Of a DNA stretch of 15,730 bases, positions 7,029 to 15,381 are shown piece by piece; the stretch's first letter is position 1, and each line of letters starts with the position of its first letter. The position numbers and the translations under genes are program-made. The stretch lies in NCBI GenBank assembly GCA_905236085.1, contig CAJOOD010000023.1, forward strand, positions 1 through 15,730. Direction: 5' to 3'. A model generated the notes under the pieces. That model was given only the letters and a program-made list of their open reading frames with translations. It ran no database searches and was not told the DNA's origin. This DNA comes from an uncultured Bacilli bacterium. Lineage in GTDB: Bacteria; Bacillota_I; Bacilli_A; RFN20; CAG-826.

Positions 7029-7652
7029 ATGTTTATTACACTTGAAGGACCAGAAGGATCTGGCAAGACCAGCGCGGTTAAAATTGTCGTCGAAAGATTA
7101 GCCAAAGAAGGCTATTCTATCATCCAAACCCGTGAACCAGGAGGAACACCTATCGCGGAGCAAATTAGGGATGTTATTTTAGACAAAGCCAATACCGCTT
7201 TAGATCCTCGCGCGGAAGCATTGTTATATGCCGCTTCAAGAAGACAACATCTCGTTGAAAAAGTATGGCCCGCGATAAAAGAAGGCAAAATTGTAATATG
7301 CGATAGATTCCTAGATTCCTCATTAGCCTATCAAGGTGGAGCAAGAGGATTAGGAGTTGATGAGATATTAAACATCAATCTATTTGCCACCGAAGGCAAA
7401 TGGCCAGACCTCACATTATTATTTGATATCGACCCTCGTATCGGACTAGAAAGAATCAACAAAAACGCTAATAGAGAAGTGAATAGATTAGACTTAGAAA
7501 AGCTAGAATTTCATCTAAAAGTCCGCGAAACCTTCCTCAAATTAGCGAAACAGTATCAAGATAGATATGTAATTATTGATGCTTCTATGTCCATTGAAGA
7601 GGTTGCTGAAGCCACATATAAAGCAATCAAGGACAAGCTCAATGCAAATTAA
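7029..7652 (+). CDS. tmk: Thymidylate kinase
   Basis: Phosphorylates dTMP to dTDP with ATP, essential for dTTP supply. The 207-aa protein opens MFITLEGPEGSGKTSA with the P-loop at 7-14, then the TREPGGTP motif (34-41) that positions the substrate, DRFLDSSLAYQG (92-103) of the DRY/DRF type, and an Arg-containing lid near 147-157 (NKNANREVNRLD). The SD AGGAGAG ends a few nt before the ATG and overlaps the recR stop. The last 11 nt overlap the start of holB. In Bacillus yaaQ and yaaR lie between tmk and holB; they are missing here. Length is typical for the family. Confidence 0.97.
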   Translation: MFITLEGPEGSGKTSAVKIVVERLAKEGYSIIQTREPGGTPIAEQIRDVILDKANTALDPRAEALLYAASRRQHLVEKVWPAIKEGKIVICDRFLDSSLAYQGGARGLGVDEILNINLFATEGKWPDLTLLFDIDPRIGLERINKNANREVNRLDLEKLEFHLKVRETFLKLAKQYQDRYVIIDASMSIEEVAEATYKAIKDKLNAN

Positions 7653-8634
7653 AGAATATTTAAAAAATAGACAACCAGTCATATATCAGACTTTCTATAA
7701 TTCTTTAACCAATAAGACATTATCTCATGCCTATCTTTTATGTGGCGGTACCGGTACTCCATTATATGAGACAGCGATATATTTAGCTAAATCTATCATA
7801 TGCGATGAACCTGATCCATTTGCGTGTGATAATTGTATCACCTGTTCAAGAATTGATGATGACAATTATCCAGATTTCATTATCTTTGATGGCTCAAAAG
7901 AAACCATTAAAAAGACACAAGTAGATGAATTAGAAAGTGCTTTTGAAAAAAAGGCTTTTGAAAATAAGGGTGTTAAGATATATGTCTTACATCTCATAGA
8001 AAATATGACCACTCAAGCTATTAATGCCATTCTTAAATTCTTAGAAGAACCAGGAAAAGAAATATATGCTTTTTTGACCACTAATAATGAAGCGATGATA
8101 TTACCAACAATTGTATCTAGATGTCAAACATTACATCTAAAATTAACCGATAGGAATATTATCATCCAAGAAGCTCAAGAATTAGGTGTGGATTTGCTTG
8201 ATGCTCAATTATTATCTAATTTCTATAATGATGCTGAATTATTAAACAAACATTTTACTGAAGATGATAATTATGCTTCCGCAAAAGAAGCTATATTAGA
8301 TTTATTAAACGATTTATCCTACGCTAATGTTCATAAATCGGTATATACTATGCAAAGAGAGATAACTTCCTTAATTGATTCTAAGGAAACTGCGGCGTTC
8401 TTCTTAGATATGCTTGCAGCTATATTTGAGGATATACAAGCTATGCAACACGGATTAAATCCTCAATTAAGCGAATTATCTGAATTATTATTGCCATTAA
8501 GAAACAAATTAGAAAAAATAGATGAAAGCATTATTGAAATATTAAAAGCTAGATCATCAATAAATCTCAATCTTAATATTCCATTATTGCTAGATCATCT
8601 AATTATAAAAATTAACCAAAAGGAGGAAAAATAA
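7642..8634 (+). CDS. holB: DNA polymerase III delta-prime subunit
   Basis: Stator subunit of the clamp loader, partner of the DnaX ring and delta. 330 aa from the ATG at 7642, which has AAGGA 8 nt upstream; the frame stays open upstream to 7576 but that extension is only tmk read in another frame. The AAA+ fold is recognisable: a degenerate P-loop GGTGTPLYETA (35-45, no GKT), zinc-ribbon cysteines 54, 62, 65 and 68, a sensor-region helix LKFLEEPGKE and the SRC arginine-finger motif in IVSRCQT. Loss of Walker A Lys/Thr and of the DExx acid pair is expected for non-hydrolysing delta-prime. It overlaps tmk by 11 nt and ends 2 nt before ricT. DnaX and HolB share the zinc ribbon and SRC block, reflecting common ancestry. 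Confidence 0.93.
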   Translation: MQIKEYLKNRQPVIYQTFYNSLTNKTLSHAYLLCGGTGTPLYETAIYLAKSIICDEPDPFACDNCITCSRIDDDNYPDFIIFDGSKETIKKTQVDELESAFEKKAFENKGVKIYVLHLIENMTTQAINAILKFLEEPGKEIYAFLTTNNEAMILPTIVSRCQTLHLKLTDRNIIIQEAQELGVDLLDAQLLSNFYNDAELLNKHFTEDDNYASAKEAILDLLNDLSYANVHKSVYTMQREITSLIDSKETAAFFLDMLAAIFEDIQAMQHGLNPQLSELSELLLPLRNKLEKIDESIIEILKARSSINLNLNIPLLLDHLIIKINQKEEK

Positions 8635-8636
8635 TT

Positions 8637-9548
8637 ATGCCACAAATAAATTACGATTATTTCGTCTCCGTTAAATTTAGAAACGCTCCTCGTGCCTATT
8701 ATTTTGGCACTAATGACACCAATATCAAAAACGGCACTAAAGTTGTCGTAGAGACAGTTAGAGGTAAAGAAGTTGGTGTTATCTCCTCTAATTTAACTAG
8801 CATTGATAAATATAGTTCTGAATTTGATTTATCGCCAATTTTAAGAATCGCTACTGAAACCGACTTAAAATGGGAAGAACAAAATATTAAAGATGCTGAA
8901 GTAGCCTTTAAAATATTTAACGAAGAATCTAAAAACCTTAGCCTTGATATGCGTTTAATATACGCTGAATATACTTTAGATAAATCCAAGATTATCTTTT
9001 CATATCTCGCTGATAATCGTATTGATTTTAGAGAATTATTAAAAGTATTAGCCTCCAAATTAAGAACTAGAATCGAATTAAGACAAATCGGCCCTAGAGA
9101 TAAAGCCAAAGTTATTGGAGGTCTTGGCATATGTGGACTTCCAATTTGTTGTTCCACTTTCTTAAATGAATTTGATGGCATCTCTATTAATTTAGCCAAG
9201 AATCAAATGCTTGCCATTAACATTCCTAAATTATCTGGCCACTGCGGAAGGCTTATCTGTTGTCTTAAATTTGAAGACGAAGCCTATACTGATTTGAAGA
9301 AACAATTCCCACCTCTAGGCGATAAAATCAATATGGAAACTAGGGAATGGAAAGTTACATCTTATAATGTGATTTCTAAAACCATCTATTTGACATCAAC
9401 AGAAGAAGATATTGAAGATAGAGAATCTAGAGCCATATCACTAGAAGATTTTAATAAAATCAAACATCCTTTTGTCGAAAAGAAACCATTTGATAAAAAT
9501 AAGAACTTCAAAGGCAAGAAACATTTACATGGCAATAATAAGAAATAA
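8637..9548 (+). CDS. ricT: PSP1-domain protein RicT (YaaT), Y-complex subunit
   Basis: RicT/YaaT forms, with RicA and RicF, an iron-sulphur complex that in Bacillus promotes RNase Y processing and affects competence, sporulation and biofilm. The 303-aa protein carries the PSP1 Cys signature: Cys166, 171 and 172 in GLGICGLPICCSTF and Cys203, 208 and 209 in GHCGRLICCLKFE, matching the cysteines that ligate the clusters. The N-terminal half is a beta-rich domain. The last about 22 residues form a Lys/Asn-rich basic tail that makes it longer than the Bacillus protein (about 275 aa); part of this tail overlaps the rsmI start. It has the strongest SD of the window, AAAGGAGG, 10 nt before ATG. Position between holB and rsmI is as in Bacillus, minus yabA. 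Confidence 0.94.
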   Translation: MPQINYDYFVSVKFRNAPRAYYFGTNDTNIKNGTKVVVETVRGKEVGVISSNLTSIDKYSSEFDLSPILRIATETDLKWEEQNIKDAEVAFKIFNEESKNLSLDMRLIYAEYTLDKSKIIFSYLADNRIDFRELLKVLASKLRTRIELRQIGPRDKAKVIGGLGICGLPICCSTFLNEFDGISINLAKNQMLAINIPKLSGHCGRLICCLKFEDEAYTDLKKQFPPLGDKINMETREWKVTSYNVISKTIYLTSTEEDIEDRESRAISLEDFNKIKHPFVEKKPFDKNKNFKGKKHLHGNNKK

Positions 9549-10386
9549 ATCTTTTACTGATAATAAGCCTCTATTATATCTAGTCGCTACCCCTATTGGT
9601 AATCTAGATGAATTTTCTTTGCGCGCGCAAAAAGTTTTAAATGAAATGGATTATGTCGCCTCAGAAGATACGAGAAATACCAAAAAATTATTATCTCTAT
9701 TTAATATCTATAAGCCCTTAATCTCATTACATGAACATAATGAAAAAGAAGCAAGCCAAAAAGTTATCGAATTACTCAAGAATGGTAATAAGGTAGCCTA
9801 TGTTTCTGATGCTGGCTATCCCGCAATATCTGATCCCGGTCAAAAATTAGTTAAGGAAGCTTTAAAAAACGAAATTAATGTATCTGTCGTGTCAGGAAGT
9901 AACGCTATGCTTAACGCCCTCGTGGCCTCAGGTTTTGATACCTCACATTTTTATTTTTATGGCTTTTTAGATGCAAGAAAAAGTCAAAGAGAAAATCAAT
10001 TAAGTGAATTAAAATCCATGCAAAATACCATTATTTTTTATGAATCTCCGCATCGTATCATGGATACATTAAAATCAATGAATAAGATATTAGGCAATAG
10101 AGATATATGTATCGCTAGAGAATTAACTAAGATTCATGAAGAATATATTCACGCTCCATTAGATGAAATTATCAATATCGATGAGACAACTTTAATTGGA
10201 GAAATGGTTATAGTTGTTGAAGGCAATTATAGTAAAGAAGAATTAAATGATGAAGATATCATCCAATTGGCAAAAAAGATGATGAGCGAAGATAAAACAT
10301 TATCAAAAAAAGATATCTCTAAATTATTGTCTGAACAATTAAAGATATCTAAAAATAGAATTTATTCTTTAATAATTAATATCTAG
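9529..10386 (+). CDS. rsmI: 16S rRNA (cytidine1402-2'-O)-methyltransferase RsmI
   Basis: SAM-dependent methylase of the tetrapyrrole-methylase fold that modifies C1402 in the ribosomal P site. 285 aa from ATG 9529. Motifs: LYLVATPIGNL (about 16-26), SEDTRNTKKLL (about 45-55), SDAGYPAISDPG (about 93-104), a VSGSNAMLNAL stretch where most homologues have PGPSA, FYGFL, FYESPHR and ARELTKIHEE. The start was chosen because it puts the TPIGN motif at the usual distance from the N-terminus. An in-frame TTG at 9472 would extend it by 19 residues read out of ricT. No good SD is near ATG 9529 (AAAGG is 14 nt away). It overlaps ricT by 20 nt. The TAG stop overlaps the convergent stop of the YfhO gene. 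Confidence 0.95.
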   Translation: MAIIRNKSFTDNKPLLYLVATPIGNLDEFSLRAQKVLNEMDYVASEDTRNTKKLLSLFNIYKPLISLHEHNEKEASQKVIELLKNGNKVAYVSDAGYPAISDPGQKLVKEALKNEINVSVVSGSNAMLNALVASGFDTSHFYFYGFLDARKSQRENQLSELKSMQNTIIFYESPHRIMDTLKSMNKILGNRDICIARELTKIHEEYIHAPLDEIINIDETTLIGEMVIVVEGNYSKEELNDEDIIQLAKKMMSEDKTLSKKDISKLLSEQLKISKNRIYSLIINI

Positions 10387-13300
10387 TCTTCTTTTCTCAC
10401 CAAACGAGAAATCCATACATAACCTAGATAAGAAGTAAATATTACCACTAAAGAAGATAAGGTAAAGATGATACCTGTTTTAACTTCAGGGTTCATATAA
10501 GTCATCTCATAACTTACTTCACCTTTTTCTCCAACAAAACCAACAAATCCACCTTGTGATAAATAGGTCTTAATTTCCTTAGTTGAACCATCTATTAATC
10601 TAGCTTTAATAGACCATCCTCTTTCATATGGTATGGTTGTAGTTATATATCTATATTTATCATAATTAGTGGTAAATCTAAAGGTATTTGCGTTAACATA
10701 TTCTACATTATTTACGGCATTTGAGGCGGCATTTGCAAGATTAGAGAAGTAATTTGCCCCCGTTTCATAGAATATTTGATAAGAAGAAACACCATAATAT
10801 CTCGGTCTAAAGACTACAGAATAAACCGGTTCATCGCTATAGAAGGCTCTAATGGTTTTTGAAGAATTAGTATTAGAAGCGTCGCTATGATTGTCCGCGG
10901 TAATAACATTGCCTTCTTTATCTAATAAGAAAATATCAACTTTATAATTTAAAGTATATGGAGCCTTGATATAGAATATGCTACCATTATCAAATTCCCC
11001 TAATGGAGCGTCAGTATTAGATTTTAAGATGATGATAAAATTACCAGTCTTATCTTTTATTTTGTCGCTGACTTCTTGTTGAGTTAAAGGAGTATATTCG
11101 TTTTCGATTTCATTAAATTTATCGCTTGGATATTTAAGAGCGTTACTCACTTCATAATATTTTTTCGTCACTCCCGCTGATCCTTCACTATATTCATTAA
11201 AGGAAAGATTTCTAAAGCCATAAGCATTAGAGGCACTAGAAATAGAAAGAGCTAAATTACTAACTTCTAAATCCGCTTTGACTTCATCAGATATATCTTT
11301 ATAGTCAGTATTAGAAATAATTCCATAATTTAAATAAGAGATATCATTCCTTAATTGGTTATAATCTCCTCCAGTTAAGGCAGTAAATATATCAGATGTA
11401 TTAGTGTCAGAATAAGCAAATATCTTATCAAAAGAGAAAGCAAATTGATTTGTATCATCTCTAACAAATACTTTTATCGCATCTGTTGATAATTTATCAG
11501 AATAAGAATAACCTAATGGCACATTATAATTTTTAGCCCCATATTGATAAGAAATATCGTATTTAGTGTTGATGAGGTAATATTTAATGCCTAAGAAATA
11601 ATCTAAATACCCTCTTTTCTCGTCATATGTAGCGGACCATCCACCAGTCCAATCCGACCATCTAGACCACCACTTAAAATATTTAGTATTGTAATTATAT
11701 AAGGTGTTAAACATCGCTGTTCCGTTATAATTATTGATGTTTTGATTATTATTGGAAATATTTTGAATATTCATATTAGAATAAGTTCTAAAATAATCCT
11801 TATCTTCGTTATTAATTTTCGCTACGACTTCACTTAAGGCTGCATTTTCATTTAGTCCCCCATTGGCGTTGCTAAATCGAGAATAACCATGATAATTAGT
11901 CACCAATGTACCAATTACAATCGCCTCGATTGCCGCGACATAGATATAAGAATGTTTAATCCAACGTTTTTTATTTCTAAATAGATAAATTAAGAACATC
12001 AGCAAAGCATAAACAATTTCTAAAAGCAATACTAAGGCTGGTTCTTCTACAAACCATTCATAGTTGATATTTTCATCTTTTACTAAATTAGAAGCGATAA
12101 GATAAGCCATACTAATTCCTAATATTTCAAAAGCTAATCCCGCGACTAAGGACAAAGAAGATATATTATCGTGATGTTTATCTAAATAAATAATGACAAA
12201 AGTAATAACACAAGCTGGATAGATAATATTCCATCGACAATATGATTTAGCTCCACCAAATAAGAGATAATATCCAGCAGGAGTAAATAAGGCTAAAGCA
12301 AATAAGGCAACACCAACAAGAACAGAGAATTTCTTTTCTTTTAAGCAGCTAATAATAGCGGGAATAATTAAGATTTGAATAGGCATAGCCACCCATAATG
12401 AACCCGCCATATTATCAAATGTTCCCGCCTTAGTTAATGTTAAGAACCTATTAGTAATAGGAATAATAAACATCTCCATAATCGGATATAAGGTATATTG
12501 TTGATATTCTGGATTAACGCTATTCCAAGAGAATAAATGTTTAAATAATTCCCCAAATTCTTTTGATTGATAAAATTCCACTAAAGAAGTTAGATAAGAA
12601 GTTCCTTCTATTTTTGGATCACTTAAACCAGTAATTAAGCCTGGATAAAACACTCCTAAAGATAAAGTAATCGCCACAACATAGGCTATAAAGCCAATAC
12701 CTAAAATGGCTAAATTATTTTTCCAATTATTTAATCTAATTCTTTGAAAGAATCTAAACATCGCATAGATAAAACTTAAAAATACCACTGATGGAAAGAA
12801 GAAGAAATTATCTATGCCTACTAATCCTAAGAATAAGGCTAAAAACCACGGCTTCTTATCTCTTAATATCTTTTCAATACCTAATAGGACTAAAGGCATG
12901 AAGACTACAATATCTAAGAAATTATTAAACCATTGATAATAAGCCATCCATCCGCAGAAAGCATAAGCGAGGCCACCTAAACGCGAAAAAGTCTCCGAAA
13001 CCTGCATTTTTTTCAAGAAATAATAGAAAAATAGCCCTGCAAGCATCGTCCTCGCAATAGAAATAATAGCGAGCATTTGAGGTATTAAACTACGGGGTGT
13101 AAATATTAAAGGAATAAAGAAAGGCGAAAACATGATGTAATAGCCATCACTCGTCACCGTATCCGCGCCTAAGAAGATATTAGAATCCCACCAAGGAAAA
13201 GTTCCAGTTCTAAAGAATGTCCACCAATCATCATGATAATTATAAGCAAAAGGAATGTATTGCATGGTGTAATCACCGCTATAAGGGGTGACAAAATTAT

Positions 13301-13448
13301 TCTCAATTAGCATTAAGAAATAAAATCCTATACCGGTGATTAATAATAGTAAGACGTAATAAAATAAACAGTTCTTATTTTTAAAGAATGATAGCTTTTC
13401 TTTTAATTTGTTACCTAATGTTGGTTTGCTCTCGTTTAAATCAATCAT
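10383..13448 (-). CDS. YfhO-family integral membrane protein, large (GT-C type, envelope polymer glycosylation)
   Basis: Very large membrane protein, 1021 aa. About 13 hydrophobic segments fill residues 27-517, then a long extracytoplasmic region (about 520-985) and one final transmembrane helix (about 990-1013) with a basic end, RLVRKED. The loop after helix 1, TPYSGDYTMQYIPF (54-67, Asp59) and WWDSNIFLGADT (86-97), matches the GT-C acidic-loop pattern of YfhO proteins, which in Bacillus and Staphylococcus transfer sugars to lipoteichoic acid. The ectodomain has an Asn-rich stretch (about 558-575), a Trp-rich patch WWSRWSDWTGGW (593-604) and the family LGIKYYLI motif (619-626). It is longer than Bacillus YfhO (about 860). 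Monocistronic by layout, with no SD. The polymer and sugar cannot be told from sequence. Confidence 0.85.
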   Translation of the reverse strand: MIDLNESKPTLGNKLKEKLSFFKNKNCLFYYVLLLLITGIGFYFLMLIENNFVTPYSGDYTMQYIPFAYNYHDDWWTFFRTGTFPWWDSNIFLGADTVTSDGYYIMFSPFFIPLIFTPRSLIPQMLAIISIARTMLAGLFFYYFLKKMQVSETFSRLGGLAYAFCGWMAYYQWFNNFLDIVVFMPLVLLGIEKILRDKKPWFLALFLGLVGIDNFFFFPSVVFLSFIYAMFRFFQRIRLNNWKNNLAILGIGFIAYVVAITLSLGVFYPGLITGLSDPKIEGTSYLTSLVEFYQSKEFGELFKHLFSWNSVNPEYQQYTLYPIMEMFIIPITNRFLTLTKAGTFDNMAGSLWVAMPIQILIIPAIISCLKEKKFSVLVGVALFALALFTPAGYYLLFGGAKSYCRWNIIYPACVITFVIIYLDKHHDNISSLSLVAGLAFEILGISMAYLIASNLVKDENINYEWFVEEPALVLLLEIVYALLMFLIYLFRNKKRWIKHSYIYVAAIEAIVIGTLVTNYHGYSRFSNANGGLNENAALSEVVAKINNEDKDYFRTYSNMNIQNISNNNQNINNYNGTAMFNTLYNYNTKYFKWWSRWSDWTGGWSATYDEKRGYLDYFLGIKYYLINTKYDISYQYGAKNYNVPLGYSYSDKLSTDAIKVFVRDDTNQFAFSFDKIFAYSDTNTSDIFTALTGGDYNQLRNDISYLNYGIISNTDYKDISDEVKADLEVSNLALSISSASNAYGFRNLSFNEYSEGSAGVTKKYYEVSNALKYPSDKFNEIENEYTPLTQQEVSDKIKDKTGNFIIILKSNTDAPLGEFDNGSIFYIKAPYTLNYKVDIFLLDKEGNVITADNHSDASNTNSSKTIRAFYSDEPVYSVVFRPRYYGVSSYQIFYETGANYFSNLANAASNAVNNVEYVNANTFRFTTNYDKYRYITTTIPYERGWSIKARLIDGSTKEIKTYLSQGGFVGFVGEKGEVSYEMTYMNPEVKTGIIFTLSSLVVIFTSYLGYVWISRLVRKED

Positions 13449-13455
13449 TATATAT

Positions 13456-13483
13456 AATATAAACTAATATTTTTTCATAGCAA
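13456..13483 (-). promoter_or_regulatory. Candidate promoter of the YfhO gene (possible leaderless transcript)
   Basis: Minus strand TTGCTA (13483-13478), a 16-nt spacer and TATATT (13461-13456). The -10 ends 7 nt before the ATG at 13448, so transcription would begin at or next to the start codon. No SD exists in the AT-only bases before the ATG. The rest of the 97-bp divergent region is very AT-rich, so chance matches are likely. Confidence 0.33.
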
Positions 13484-13498
13484 AATTATTTATTGCAA

Positions 13499-13526
13499 TT
13501 TATTAGGGATTTTTCTAAACTATAAC
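13499..13526 (+). promoter_or_regulatory. Candidate typA promoter
   Basis: TATAAC at 13521-13526 (one mismatch to the -10 consensus) with a weak TTTATT 16 nt upstream. The start would fall near 13533, giving a leader of about 12 nt with only GAG as a possible SD. An 8-bp perfect palindrome, CGTTAACG, sits at 13528-13535 on the predicted start site and could be an operator or chance. Confidence 0.38.
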
Positions 13527-13545
13527 ACGTTAACGAGTAAGAATT

Positions 13546-15381
13546 ATGGAAATTAGAAATGTTGCAATTATAGCCCATGTCGATCATGGTAAAACCACAC
13601 TAGTGGATCAATTATTAAAAACTGCGGGTACATTCCGTAGCAATGAAGATGTTCAAGATAGAGTCATGGACTCTAATGATATTGAAAGAGAAAGAGGTAT
13701 CACTATTTTAGCTAAGACCACCTCTATTATGTATAAAGACTGCAAAATCAATATTGTTGACACTCCAGGGCATGCTGATTTTGGCGGTGAAGTCGAACGT
13801 ATCATGAATATGGTCGATGGCTGCTTACTCCTAGTGGATGCCTTTGAAGGCGCCATGCCGCAAACAAGATTCGTTTTAAAGAAAGCCTTAGAGGCCCATA
13901 TTAAACCAATTGTCGTAGTCAATAAAGTTGATAGAAAGAATATTAATATTGATAAAACTTTAGATGAGGTATTGGCTTTATTTATCGAATTAGGCGCTCC
14001 TGAAGAATTCTTGGATTTTGATGTCTGCTATGCCTCAGCTTTAAAAGGCACATCATCCTTAGAAGCTGATCCTGATACGCAAGTCGAAGGAATGGACTGC
14101 ATTTTTGATACTATTTTAAAAGAAATTCCTGCACCTAAATCAGATGTTAATAAACCTCTACAATTTCAAATTTCCCTATTAGATTACAATGATTTTGTTG
14201 GAAGAGTTGGAATTGGAACGATTAAAAACGGCATTTTACACGCTGGTGATTTAGTAACAGTTTCTAGATTAGATGGTTCTACTAAACAATTCAAAGTCAT
14301 GAAATTATTCGGCTATCAAGGATTAAAGAAATTAGAAGTTGAATCCGCTCAAGCTGGTGATATCGTGGCTATTGCTGGTTTACCTGATATCAATGTTGGA
14401 GAAACAGTATGTGATAATAATCATATCAATCCTCTACCATTATTAAGAATTGATGAGCCAACATTACAGATGACATTTGGTGTCAATACTTCTCCTTTCG
14501 CGGGACATGATGGTAAGAATCTAACCGCGAGAAAGATAGAAGAAAGACTATTTAGAGAATTACAAAAAGATGTCTCATTAAGAGTGCAAAGAATTCCTAA
14601 TACTGAGTCATGGCAGGTATCTGGTAGAGGTGAATTACATCTATCTATCTTAATTGAAAACATGATTCGTGAAGATTATGAATTACAAGTATCTAAGCCA
14701 GAAGTAATTATTAAAGTTATCGATGGCGTTAAATGTGAACCATATGAAGATTTAACCATTGAAGTTCCTAATGAATTTGTTGGAGATATCATGACCACTT
14801 TAGGAACTAGAGCCGCTCAATTAACCAACATGGACGCGAATGATTACACCACTAAATTAGAATATGTCATTCCTTCTCGTGGATTATTAGGTTTCGTATC
14901 TTCATATATGACATTAACTAAAGGATATGGAATTATATCTCATACTTATAAAGAATATAGACCCATGGATAACACCAAGATTGGAGAAAGAAAGATTGGT
15001 GTTCTCGTAGCCGTTGAAACCGGTACCGCTACTCCATATGCGATGGAACATGTAGAAGAAAGAGGAACGATGTTCATCACTCCTGGTACAGAAGTCTATT
15101 GTGGCATGATTGTTGGTGAAAATAGATATGATAACGATTTAGCGGTCAATGTTGTTACTAAGAAGAATTTAACCAATGTTAGATCATCCACTAAAGACAA
15201 TACTGTTGTCTTAAAAACTCCAAGAAAGATGACTCTAGAAGCTTGTCTAGATTATATTAATTCTGATGAATTAGTGGAAATAACTCCTACGACATATCGC
15301 ATGAGAAAAAAGATACTAGATACCGCGACTAGGAAAAAATATGAAGCTCATCAAAAAGCTTTAGATAATAATGAAGACTAA
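13546..15381 (+). CDS. typA: Translational GTPase TypA/BipA
   Basis: Ribosome-binding GTPase related to EF-G and LepA; aids 50S assembly and growth under cold or other stress. 611 aa, the normal length. G-domain motifs in order: G1 AHVDHGKTT (10-18), G2 RERGIT (about 48-53), G3 DTPGHADF (about 72-79), G4 NKVDR (about 126-130) and G5 SALKGT. The beta-barrel domain II follows (QFQISLLDYNDFVGRVGIG), then the EF-G-like domains III and V (RGELHLSILIE, PSRGLLGF) and the BipA-specific C-terminal domain ending in basic helices. Transcribed alone by layout, divergent from the YfhO gene and with a strong terminator directly after it. Its TAA stop overlaps the stop of the convergent gene by two bases. 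Confidence 0.97.
   Translation: MEIRNVAIIAHVDHGKTTLVDQLLKTAGTFRSNEDVQDRVMDSNDIERERGITILAKTTSIMYKDCKINIVDTPGHADFGGEVERIMNMVDGCLLLVDAFEGAMPQTRFVLKKALEAHIKPIVVVNKVDRKNINIDKTLDEVLALFIELGAPEEFLDFDVCYASALKGTSSLEADPDTQVEGMDCIFDTILKEIPAPKSDVNKPLQFQISLLDYNDFVGRVGIGTIKNGILHAGDLVTVSRLDGSTKQFKVMKLFGYQGLKKLEVESAQAGDIVAIAGLPDINVGETVCDNNHINPLPLLRIDEPTLQMTFGVNTSPFAGHDGKNLTARKIEERLFRELQKDVSLRVQRIPNTESWQVSGRGELHLSILIENMIREDYELQVSKPEVIIKVIDGVKCEPYEDLTIEVPNEFVGDIMTTLGTRAAQLTNMDANDYTTKLEYVIPSRGLLGFVSSYMTLTKGYGIISHTYKEYRPMDNTKIGERKIGVLVAVETGTATPYAMEHVEERGTMFITPGTEVYCGMIVGENRYDNDLAVNVVTKKNLTNVRSSTKDNTVVLKTPRKMTLEACLDYINSDELVEITPTTYRMRKKILDTATRKKYEAHQKALDNNED

Noticed and set aside
7576..7641. Upstream extension of holB
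   Set aside because: Those 22 codons are tmk read in another frame; ATG 7642 has a proper SD and a normal delta-prime N-terminus.
7744..7780. Degenerate P-loop in HolB as evidence of a broken gene
   Set aside because: Delta-prime subunits commonly lack ATPase residues; the SRC motif and zinc ribbon are kept.
8699..9199. 166-codon minus-strand open frame opposite ricT
   Set aside because: The ricT frame has conserved cysteines and a strong SD; the antisense frame shows no motif.
9472..9528. TTG-started extension of rsmI
   Set aside because: It would read 19 residues out of ricT; ATG 9529 gives the standard RsmI N-terminus.
10393..10411. Hairpin TTTCTC-N7-GAGAAA near the rsmI/YfhO junction as a terminator
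   Set aside because: No T-tract follows on either strand, and it lies in the coding end of the YfhO gene.
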